A DNA stretch of 64,000 nucleotides from Aquatica leii (Eukaryota; Arthropoda; Insecta; Coleoptera; Lampyridae): assembly GCA_035610365.1 (NCBI GenBank), contig CM069433.1, forward strand, positions 191,092,760 through 191,156,759, given 5' to 3'. A program made the translations under genes and the position numbers. Positions 12,701 through 24,700 of the stretch are shown here, piece after piece (position 1 is the first letter of the stretch; each line of letters opens with the position of its first letter). The notes beneath the pieces are model-generated. The model was not told the DNA's origin, made no database searches, and was given only the letters and a program-made list of their open reading frames with translations.

Positions 12701-15700
12701 AACAAGGAAATGGAGCAGAGTGGATGGAAGAAAAAGTTAAAAAAACAAAAAAAATGTAAATAGGGGAAGCACGAAACAATTTGTAAGCGTAAGCAACAAA
12801 TAAAGTTAAACTTATATACAAAAAACTATGTAATTTACACTACCTAAGAACATCTCCAGCTTCTTTAGATTTATAAAAGTCGCATTTATGCAATTCGTTT
12901 GGTTTTGATTCATCGTACTCGCCGGCTTTTATGCACAGTGCTTTGTATAATTGGAATTCAAGTATGTGAGCAAAAAAGTAACTAAAACCACATGATTAGT
13001 GTTTTAAAGTTTTGGTGAAGTATCAGTTACTTTATATATTGAGAGTCTCCTCCTATGTGGTATTTTGCACCTGGGTCAAAATCTACGTTATCGTCTCTTG
13101 GTACAGGCGGTTTCAACTTTTGAATAGTTTTTCTAAAATTCTTTTTGTTGCTTTAACGAATTGTACAATTGATTTTTTTACCTATAATGCCACCAATGCG
13201 AATTCCATTCCTCGGGCTTAACCGTTCCAGCAAAAACGTCCCATCTCCATTTATCTATTAAAAGGCCAAAAGGTAAAAATGCAATACGCTCAAGCGCCAT
13301 GTCCATTAAAGTGTTGATGTCTGATTCTGGCGTATCTTCGTAGTTAGTTAAAAGCCCAATCTCTTTTAAGTGTTTGGGGGTGGAAACTGATAGTGCGATG
13401 GTATCGCCAACAGCTTCGTGAAAACCTGGATTGGCTCCATCTCTAAAAGAAACCAACTGATCTTTATATAGAATGTCGTATTCAATGTGACCCATTTCGT
13501 GATGTATTGTCACAAAATCTTCGTGATTAATTTCGGTGCACATTTTGATGCGATAATCGGTTTTATCTGAAAAGTCCCATGCTGACGCGTGGCAAAGAAT
13601 TTCGCGATCAGGTCTTTCTATGACAGCTTTGTCGCCGTACGACATACTGCACGATTCCAATCCTAAACTCATATAGAATTCGTTTGCGGTTTCAAACATC
13701 TTTTTTACTGTGTATCCTTTTTCTATAAGACCATTCGTAATATTAATTGCAGTAGCGTTAGGATAAGGTGTGACAAAATCAGCTAAATTTATCCAAGATT
13801 GTGCCCACATGTTTCCAAATACATGAGCAGGAATTAATCCATCACTAATATCTATCTTATCCAAATACATGTCTTTTAATTTTTTGCCGACATATCTATG
13901 TAGTTCATTGTATAACGGCTTAACTTGTTCCCATAATCTATCCATATCGGATATAAACGTTGGTGACTCATACGCATCTCGCCACAAATCTCCTTTATCG
14001 TTAAAACCTAAATCGCATATTAAAATTTTCAGTTTGCAAGTTAGAAATTATTTTACCATTTATAATAGCAGCTTCATTCGATAGGTTAACGTACGTTTTG
14101 TAAGTGTCTTTCATTTTGGCTCCAGTTGCGTTCCTCCATGCGGACCAAACGTAAACCAGCTCATCGTAATCTCTAGATTGTGCCAGAATCGACTCTATAT
14201 CTAAAATATCACTACGTTGACAAGTTATCGTTCGTAAATATTTCTGAAGTATTTAAAAACATCAGAACGCTAATCGAAAAGAATAGAATATTCTGGATAA
14301 CGAAAGAATATAAAAAGTATTCGGAGGAAATTGGAGTCAGTTTTTGAATCGAGTCGGAAGTAAAACGACTTTGTCGGTTTAAATAAATAAAATGTTTAAC
14401 GCGTGTGCTAAGATAAATAAAAGTGCAACAGTTTTTGTAAATATCGAATCATAGTCATATATAAATTTCTTGTATGTTGTTTTTTTTTTAATTACCATTG
14501 CATTTTATTAGTGTTGGTTAAAAGTAAATTGTGTAAATAGATTTAGTTTTAAAATAAAGTGCCGAGCTACAATCTTAACGTGTAAATAAACAAAGAAGTG
14601 ACTAGTAGTGCCCGCGTGTGTTTGCTTATAGAGTGTATAATTATATATGTTCCAGTTTGTTAAACCGGCGCGTTTAATTTAACAATAAAGAATTGGGCGT
14701 TATTAAAATTACATTTTAAGTGACTGTATATCTTATTAAACTTTTTATTCGTAACAGTACGACTTCGAACGGCGACGGGCGAAGAAATACCTACTCACGG
14801 ACAAGTCAAAGTAACCATTGGTCTGGGAAATGGAGTACTCGACCACCAAGTACTGGTAGCCGACATCACGGAAGAAGTTATCCTGGGAATGGACGTGATA
14901 AAGAAGTATGGGTTCCATTTGGATATGAAGAACGATGTCCTGAAGATCGACAATGAAGAAATTTTTATTTATTCGTCAGAGTAGGCAGCCGTGCGAGTCT
15001 TATTGAGTGAAGACGTGATTCTGCCTGCCAGGACGGAAAGTGTGGTGATGGCACGCCTGGATGTAAAAATCTCCGGGGAGGTTACATACGCGCGATTGAA
15101 CCAATGGAGGACGGCTTAATTGAAAAGGGACTATACGCGTTGGCAGAACTTTAGTACGAGTAAAAAAACGATGTCAGTAAGGATCTCAAACATCAACTCA
15201 GATTCTGTAACGTTGAAAAAGAAGACCGTGGTAGGCGAATGCACGCCAGTATCACAAATTGTGAGATGCGTGAAGTTGAACGACGATACGTCGCCGATGA
15301 AGTGTCCACAACATCTATTGGACATTCTTACCACCAAATGCCAAAACCTCAGCCAAGACCAGCTGGCTAAAGTTAAAGTGTTGATCCAAGAGTACCAAGA
15401 TGTGTTTGCGCTGGAGAGTGGCTCCAAAGGAAGAACTAACGTGGTGAAACAAAATTAATACCGGAGACGCTCGGCCGATACGACAACATCCACGCAGACT
15501 TCCTTTGGCGAAAAGAGAAGAAGCCGAACAAATAATTACGGATATTGAGAGAAAAGGCGTGATTGAACCTTCAAGTAGCCCATGGGCATCCCCAGTGGTA
15601 CTCGTAAAGAAGAAATATGATACGCTAGACACCCTGTCAGGATCCCAGTGGTTTTCTACGTTAGATTTAAAGAGTGGATACTGGCAGGTAGAATTAGAAC

Positions 15701-18700
15701 CCAAGGATCGTGAAAAAACAGCTTTTACGATTGGAACTAGTTTGTGGTAGTTTACTGTTTTAGAAGACGTGCTTGGTTTACCTGGACGACGTGATCGTGG
15801 TTGGAAGGTCGTTTGAAGAACACTTGAACAACTTGAAGGAAGTGTTCCAGCGATTACGTGGCTAACCTCAAACTGAGCCCAAGGAAGTGCCACGTATTTA
15901 AGAAATAAGTGCAATACCTTGGCCACGTCGTATCTAGAGATGGAGTAAAGGCTAACCCAAACAAAATCCGAACAGTGCAAGCATGGCCAAGACCAATCGA
16001 CAAACATCAGGTCTGAAGTTTCCTTGGGTTGTGCACCTATTATAGACGATTTGTACCCGGATTTGCTAATATTGCCAAATCTTTGACGAAATTGACGGAA
16101 GAAAGAGCAGAATTTAGATGGAATGAAGACTGCGAAAATTCTTTCCATCAACTAAAACAGGCCCTAGTCACTTCGCCGATTTTGAGTTATTCAAGAGAAG
16201 ATGGAAAATTTGTTTTGGATACCGACGCAAGCAATCTGGCCATAGGCGCGGTCCTTTCGCAGGTTCAAGATGGACAAGAAAAGTTATCGCGTATTTTAGC
16301 AAGGTTTTGTCCAGGCCATAAAGGAATTATTTCGTGACTAGGAAGGAGCTGTTAGCAGTCCTCAAGTCCATCGAACATTTCTACAAATATTTGTATAGAC
16401 GAAAATTTTTACTGAGAACAGACCACGCCGCTTTAAAATGGCTACTGCAGTTCCGTAACCCAGAAGGACAAGTGGCAAGATGGATCGAGAGACTGCAAGA
16501 GTATGACTATGACACAGAACACTGTGCCGGAAGCAGTCATCGGAACGCTGATGCTTTGTCCAGAAGACCATGTCCGGCGGACTGCAGCCATTGTTCGCGA
16601 CTGGAAGAAAAAGTTGAATGCCTCCGGAGAACTGCTATGGTTGATGATGAGTAGGAACCTGAGCAGTTACGTCGCGAACAAGAAGACGATCCTGAAATAA
16701 GACTATTCTTAAACTGGAAAGATAACCGACGACCAACCTGGGAAGAAGTGAGTGCTTAGGGCGGAAACATCAAAGCGTACTGGGTGCAGTGAGATTCCTT
16801 GATAGCAAAGTGTCAGAAGTGATGAAGCATCAGGAGGACAGTTTGGCATTAAGAAGACATTCGGTAAAGTGCGAGAACAACTCTACTGGATGAACTGCAA
16901 AGAGGACGTCATGAAATGTTGCCGTAAGTGCACGATCTGCGCATCAAGATCAAGAAATGGTCCAGCGAGAAAGCGCAGGGTCGTTCCCAGAATCCTACTC
17001 GGGAAATAAATACATCCTGGTGGCGATGGATTATTTCACAAAATGGACGCTTACGCCATACCCAACCAGGAAGCAGCTACAGTCGCAGACGTATTAGTAA
17101 AAAAGTTTTTCTGCCGGTTTGGAGTTCCGTTGGAATTACACTCCGATCAAGGCCGCAATTTTGAGTGGTCTGTTTCAAAAAGTCTGCCGACTGTTGGGAA
17201 TTAAGAAAACTAGAACGAAGCCTCTCCATCCTCAATCTGATGGCATGGTTGAACGGATGAATCGAACAAAGGGCAAGTTCTTAGCCAAGGTAGTGTCCGA
17301 GCACCAAAGAGACCGGGATCAGTACTTGCACCTTTTCCTAATGGCACACCGATTATACGTTTACGAAAGCACAGGCCAAACACCCTCCTGTGTCATGCTC
17401 GGTCGTGAAATACGATTGCCAAGCGACCTTCAATTTTGACGAAGACCGGAAAAAGAAGTTGCTGGAGAAGATTACGTCAGCAAGCTGAACAAGAGGCTAG
17501 ACGAAATATATGAAGAAGTCCGTAAAAACACACAAATTGCCAGCGACAGGATGAAGACTAAATATGACGCCAAGGCACAAAATGGTGGGTTTCAACCTGG
17601 CGATATGGTCTAATCCTTAAAGGAGACGTGGTTTGTCGCCGAAGCTGCAAAGGCAATGGGAGGGCCCCTATGAAGTCATACAGCGTATTAATGACGTCAT
17701 ATAACGCATCCGAAAACCACCCAGAGGCAAGCCAAAAGTGGTCCACGTCAATCGTCTAGCCCCGTTTGCTGGCGATAACCACAATACGCAAGTTCAGGTC
17801 CGAACCAGAGTAATAAGCAGCAGAACCAGGAATCCAATCGAAGAAATGGAGTTCGAGAAGTTTATGATCTTATACAGAGGTTCTGGAAAAGCTAGGTTTG
17901 GAGTTACTACCGAGGAACAACAAGACCTGTTCCAGACACAAAAAGATTACGCCATCGCGCATTGCGTGAGCGAGGATCTTGACCTGTCCAGAGGGGTTGC
18001 AGTTGTGTTTAAAAAGAAGTTTGGGCAGCTAGATGAATTACAAAGACAGCAACCGGCAGTCGGAAAAGTTTTATGTCTACGTGGTGACAGACGCTTCGTT
18101 TTCTATCTGGTCACCAAGACATACTCACGTATCAAGTCGTTATACAAAAATTTGTGGCGAACATTATGGAATCTCAAGAGAGAAATGGAGTTCCATCATG
18201 TTAAGAAATTGGTAGTACCCAAGTTTGGTTGTGGCTTAGATCAACTGAATTGGAGGACAGTTCGAAACATGTTGGAGGACGTCTTCCGAGGAACAGGCAT
18301 TCAAATGTTGGTCTGTAGTTACCAACCAAGAAGAATATCAGGTCAGGAAAATTCCATTGACTGTTACTCTAATGGTCAAGGAAGTTGCCGAAATGGAAAA
18401 AGCTCCCGCTATCGCCACGATCCTTTTTACCGGTGTCGCATCCAGTCTCCTGTTCTGGGACAGAACAGTCCTAAGAAGGGGGCAGTGAAACGTTCGAGAA
18501 GTTATTCGCAACTTTGAGAGCCTTCGCGAGGTTTTCTACAACGTTTACCGAAGGATACAGAACATACGAGAACGTTTTGTCACAATGTATAAAAACTGAA
18601 CAAACAAATCGTAGGTCAGTTATTTCCGTAATGCGAAGGCAGCAGTGTTAAGAAGATTATTCAAGTCTAAATAAATAAGTTGTTAGCGCGTGTGTGTAGA

Positions 18701-21700
18701 TAAATATACGGAGAATAATCTTGTACGTGATTTTAGTGTAAACAAGTGTGTGAAGCTATCCGCGTACTTTATCTTATCTTCGTGTAAGTGATATAAATTA
18801 GTTTTAATAATAAAGTTCGTTACAGTATTAACTTGTGCCGGTAACTGATTATCAAACAAAAAAATTGGTGCAAAATTATTTGAATTACTTGAATTCATAA
18901 TTGCTCAAGAATCGATGAATAAAAATATTGAAGAAAAACTGTCTAAAAATTCTCAGAAAATGAAAAATTCTAAAAAAATGTAAGAAAAACGTCGAAAAAC
19001 TCTAAAAGTGTAAAAGAAGAAATAAGAAACCTACTTAAAATTGTTCAAGAGGAAACCCAAGCCGAAATGTTAAATTTAAAAGAAGAAATATGCGAATCTA
19101 TGAATGACAAAATAGAAGCAGTAGGAGACAGAATGAAACTGTTAGAAGAAAGAATAAATCAAATTAATTGTCACGGAGAAGAAATCGTCACGAGTGAAGA
19201 AAGCGTCACGAGTGAAGATTAAATAATGAACCATTGGGAAGAAACCATTAAGAGGCTTAAAGTACCTCCAAATTTTGATGGTAAAGTTCCATCCACCAAC
19301 AGTTTAAAACCGCATTTATAACTAAGCTTGGAGCAACAAACAAAAAACGACTTTTTTACTAGTGACCTTACATGGAGAAGCGTTTGGAATTTTGCACTAT
19401 TATTGACCACCTCTAAGAAAAAAAAAATTTTTGGCGTTGCCCTACCTCGGCGGGCTCAAGTGACCCAGCACTCGATCGGTTATGGTAGGTGGCAACACCT
19501 CGCGGTTTTCTTCTTCCTACCATAACCTCGATTCTTACAATGGGTAGGAAAGTATTCTCCAGTACGTAATGTTGTTGCCTTCATTTTTTTTCTACGATCT
19601 TGACGCACTTTCTCCCCGGTCGTCGCCTCGTCCAGATTATAGATGTAGAGCGTCCTGTCTGTGCTCTTAATTAAACATTCGACTTCTATTAACTCCGCAT
19701 CAAATTTAGCTTTAATATTCTCAAGGGTCTCTTGATTCTCAGAGGTAATCAGCAGATGGCATTCTCTAGTATTTTTAACGGCCTTAAGGGATGATACCAA
19801 TGTACCGATGACTCTCTTAACCTCTCTCAGTAGGTTCGCGTAGGATTTCCTTTCATTTTTTATAGTTATAGTTCCAGTTTTTGGTATACGCCTGTTCTCC
19901 GACGTAATTTCTCTTGCTATGTGCAAGGTTTTGTTATGTTGCTCATAGTGTATCTTTTCATTTGAGTTCCTAAATACAAATTCGGCTATATTTCTGATGT
20001 TGAATTTTTTCTCTCTTAATAATATGACCATTTTCAATTTTTGGATATATGCTGCTTGGGCTCTGTCTCTAGCTTTTGAGAGCACTGAGAATGCGGTTTT
20101 TGTCCAGTTCCAATTTTCTGCCTCACTCACATATCCCAGTATTGTGTATTTTGTTACCGTTTCTTATTCGTTTTCATCCTCGTCTTCTACAATATCTCTG
20201 TTTTCCGCGGTGATAATATTACCTGTTTCAAAAGTCCTTCTTTTTAGTACGCTCTTGATTTCTTCGGGGACATCTGTTTTAAGGTTCTTCTGACCCTCAT
20301 GCTCGTTTAGTACATAAATACGATTATTTGTATCTGATGTATTCAGAATTGTGGAATGGAAGGTTGTGTTTGGGCACTCTTCATGAAGGAACGCCGAACA
20401 GCTTCGAATTTATCCTCCAAGAAAATTACGAACTCTTAATTTCACGTTTAGAAATCCAATATGAAGATTCTCATTTTCAACAGGTGTATCAATCCTAAAT
20501 CAAAAGTCGAGAAATACCAACGAAGACACTAGAAATCATCAAGAAGATGGCGCGACGAATACTTCAGAACAAAGGAGTGACGACTTTGAACTACAGTGAA
20601 ATAAGCCACAATTGCACAGCGTTTATCTCGATGGAAACATTAATAGAAGAAGTGTTCTGGTTAACACGAGAGCGATGAAGACAATCATTGGTCCTGATAT
20701 ATCACTGGAAAATAAGAAAACATCACCAACAGTAACGGTGACAGGCAAAAAAACACGTACTGACAAACAAGTAAAAATAACCATTGGTTTAGAAAATGGA
20801 GTGCTCGACCATAAAGTACCGATACCCGACATCACGGAAAAGTCATCCTAGGAATAGACGTTATAAAAAAGTATGGGTTTCATTTGGATATAAAAAACGA
20901 TGTCCTTAAGATCGACGGTGAAGAAAAGAAGCCGTGCGTTTTTATTGAGTGAAGACGTGACTCTGTTTGAAAGGACTTAAAGTATGGTAATGGCACGCCT
21001 GGATGAAAATCTCCAGGAAGGCAACAATTGCGCTATTGAACTAATGGGGGGCAACTTGGTTAAAAAGGGACTACTAGTTGGCAGAACATTAGTACAAGTG
21101 AAAAATACAATGCCAATGAGGACCTTGCATGTCAACTTAGATCCAGTAACGTTGAAAAAGAAGACCGTGATAAGCCAATGTACTTCAGTATCTTAAATTA
21201 AAAGATGCGTAAATTCGAGTGTAGCTACGTTGTCGAAGAAGTGTTTACAAAATCTATTAGACATTCTTATCTGCAATTGCCAAAACTTCAGCCAAGACCG
21301 GCAAGCTAAAGTTAAAGTGTTGATTCAACAATATCAAGATGTGTTTGTGCTGGAGAGTGGTTCCAAAGGAATAACTAACGTGGTAAAACACAAAATTAAT
21401 ACCGGAGATGCTCAGGCAATACATTAACGCCTGTCGTGGCAAAACGAGAAAAAACCAAAGACGATTATAGAAAGACAAGGTGTAATTGAACCTTCAAATA
21501 ATCCATGGGCGTTTTCAGTGCTACTACTAAAAAAGAAGGATAAATCAACGTTTTATGTAGGCTACAGACAGCTTAACTTTTAAGGTGTGATTGAACCTTC
21601 AAATAGTCCATGGGTAGTAGTACTGGTTAAGAAAAAAAATGGATCAACAAAATTTTGCGTAGACTACAGCCAGCTTACCGACATGACCATAAAGGACAGC

Positions 21701-24700
21701 TATTCTTTACCGAGAATTCACAATACGTTATACAATACGCCCATGTTGTATTTAAGCAGTGGTAACTGGCAAGTAGAATGGGAACCGCAAAAACCGTGAA
21801 AATTGATCCAAGAAAATTTGGAAAATTTGTTTTGGATTCCGATGCAAATAATCTGGCCATAGTTGCAGTCCTTTCGCAGGTACAAGATGAACAAGAAAAG
21901 GTCATCGCGTATTTTAGCCAAGTTTTGATCAGACCAGAAAGGAGTTATTGCGCAATTAAAAGATTAGTAGTCAAGTCCATAGAGCAGTTTTATTAATACT
22001 TCTATGCACTCAAACTTTTACTCAAGACGGCTTAGGTTACTTTGAAATTGCTATTGGAATTCTGTAATCCGGCAGGACAAGTGGCAAAATGAATTAAGAG
22101 ACTGCAAGAGTATGACTATTACACAGAACACCGTGCCGGAAGCACGCTGATGCCTTGTCTAGAAGACCATGTCTGGCAAATTGTATCCATTGTTCGCGGC
22201 TTAAAAAAATAATGTCTTCCAAAAACTGCTATGTGTGATGACGAGTAGGAATTGAGCAGTTATGTTGCGAATAAGAAAACGATTTCGATATAAAAATACT
22301 TGGAGAGCAAACGGCCGACGACCAACCTGGAAAAAAGTGAGTGTTTTGGGTAAAAACATCAAAGCATACTGGGCGGAGTGGAACTTTTTGAGAGTCGTTT
22401 TAAGCATCTCGAAACAGTGCCGAGGACACGGAAAACAAATTGCAGTTGGTAGTGCTAAAGATCCGAGTGTCACAGCTGTTGCAGCATCTGCACGATAGTA
22501 TCTCAGAAGGACATTTTGGCGTGAAGAAAACATTAGAAAAAGTTTAAGAAAAGTTCTATTGGGTGAACTGCAAAAAGGACGTAATGGAATCGTGACGTAA
22601 GTGCACGGTCTGAACATCAGAAAATGGTCCAGCGAAAAAGCGCAATGCCCCTATGGATGCTTACACCATAACCAATCAAGAAGCAGCTACAGTCCCAGAC
22701 GTCTTAGTGAAAGAGTGCCAGTTTGGAGTTTCGTTGAAATTGCATTTCGGCCAAGGCCGTAACTTTGAGTCTACGCTGTTTGAAGAAGTTTGCCGACTGT
22801 TGGAGATTAAGAAAACTTGTTATGTTAAAAGTGTTTTGATATGATATTTGTACCGTTTAAGATTTACTCCCAGAACGCCCACTTCCCGCTATATTGGGAG
22901 GGATTGCTGTCAATTCATTAATGTTTGACATCCAAATATTGATGACAGAAAACTTACTTTTTCGGTCTTTTTGGTACGCTTCGTACATGTTCTAATTAAG
23001 TGCGCAGCAAAGTTGTCACATTCATCCATGGTATAAATAGGTGTCGTATTTTTGTTTCCTTGTAAAAATTTTTCTGGGGTAAACATTGCTTCATATTTTT
23101 GTGATTTACGTTAATTTTCTCGTAATGTCATTAGCGGCTTCTGGATACCCACATGTTATTCCATTAATGTGGAGATATTGAACCCGTTTTGTTTGTTGAA
23201 GAAATTGCTACGAGGACGTAACGCCACGTTCATTGAAAACATCAAAACTTTGTTTTTTGGTTTTTTCATTAATCATATGAATCAAATGGGATTTACTTGT
23301 GATAGCACCGTATGTATGTGTTTGTTATATTTCAGCAAATTTTAGGAAATTCTGGGAAGGTGCTGCTAGCTAGTTGGATGGTTCGAAGGAAAACTATATT
23401 GTAAGTAATATATTTCCTACTTTAATTCTTTTCATTTACGTTGTTAGTTGGTTGTACACACGACTGTACGCACATATCAGGTTGTTGTCACAATTAACCA
23501 TAAAACTTTTGCTTTGTGTGTATCATATTATTAGACGGTGCGTTTTGGTTCTCTTAATTATAGAGATTTGCATTTTTGTGTATTAATTTACAAACGTAAA
23601 TTTATTCTAACGGAATGTAAAAGTTAGGCCGACAAGTTTAATTCTTTGTACGACTTCGACAACTATTGCTGTGATATTGATTTACGTTCGAGGGTTTGAT
23701 CGCACTTATGTAAATTAATTAATTCTTTTTTTAAACTTCTCTTTCTGTAATAAAATAAATAATCTCGTTGTTACAACCTGTGTTTTGTCGTTTGTTCTTT
23801 TTTAACTTTGGATAGATTTAAACGGTACCTCCTATACTAAGCTTTCACAGTTTTGGCGCATTTTTTAATTTCTTTATAATTAGCACACCGAAACTTACGA
23901 TTCACTCATCGAATGAAACTGAATTAGTCACCAGTAATTAAGTTACGAGAAAATTCTGGCAACAAACTAAAACGACGATTCTCCATCTTCAATCTGATGG
24001 CATAGTTGAACGTATTATTTAAACACCAAAAACACTTTTTTTCGGGTGTTGCCGCGTCACAAAACTTTCTCTTAACGTTTCGCTGATCATGTTGTCAGCT
24101 TCTTCAGAAGATTTCTAAAGACTGATGTTATCGTCTTGCGTTTCTCGTTATATACCGTCTTACGGCTCCGCTTTGCTGATCCGTGTTCGTTCTGGTCTGT
24201 CAATTTACGTTCATAGACGTTTGGCGACTTCTTACATGTTCTTCACGCAGCGTAGATCTCCACGTGTTGCTTAATCTGTATCCATCCTCACGGTTAAAGT
24301 TGTTAGGATTTTTTATTATTTCCAGTGATTCGAGTATTATTCGCTGGTGATATTGTCTGCTTCGTGCTAATACCTTTACGTTCCCGTAATCAATCCGGTG
24401 ATCTCCATTCTCATGTAGATGTTCCGCTACTGCAGATTTGTCCGTGCGTCTGAGTTGAGCGTCTCGTTGATGTTATTTAACTCTGCACTGAATGCTTCTT
24501 TACGCGGCGAATGGGCTCTGGCGACCGCCGTCCGCGAGGGACCGTCGGCCTAAGAACGTTATCGATCCTTTCGACTCGCGAAACTCCTAGCGGTATCGTT
24601 GCATCCTTTGTCTAGATAGGATGCGGCCTTAGATGTGTTCAGGCCTAATCCCGCGGATGGTAGCTTTGCACCAACGCCCGCTCGGGCGAGTACTTAACCA

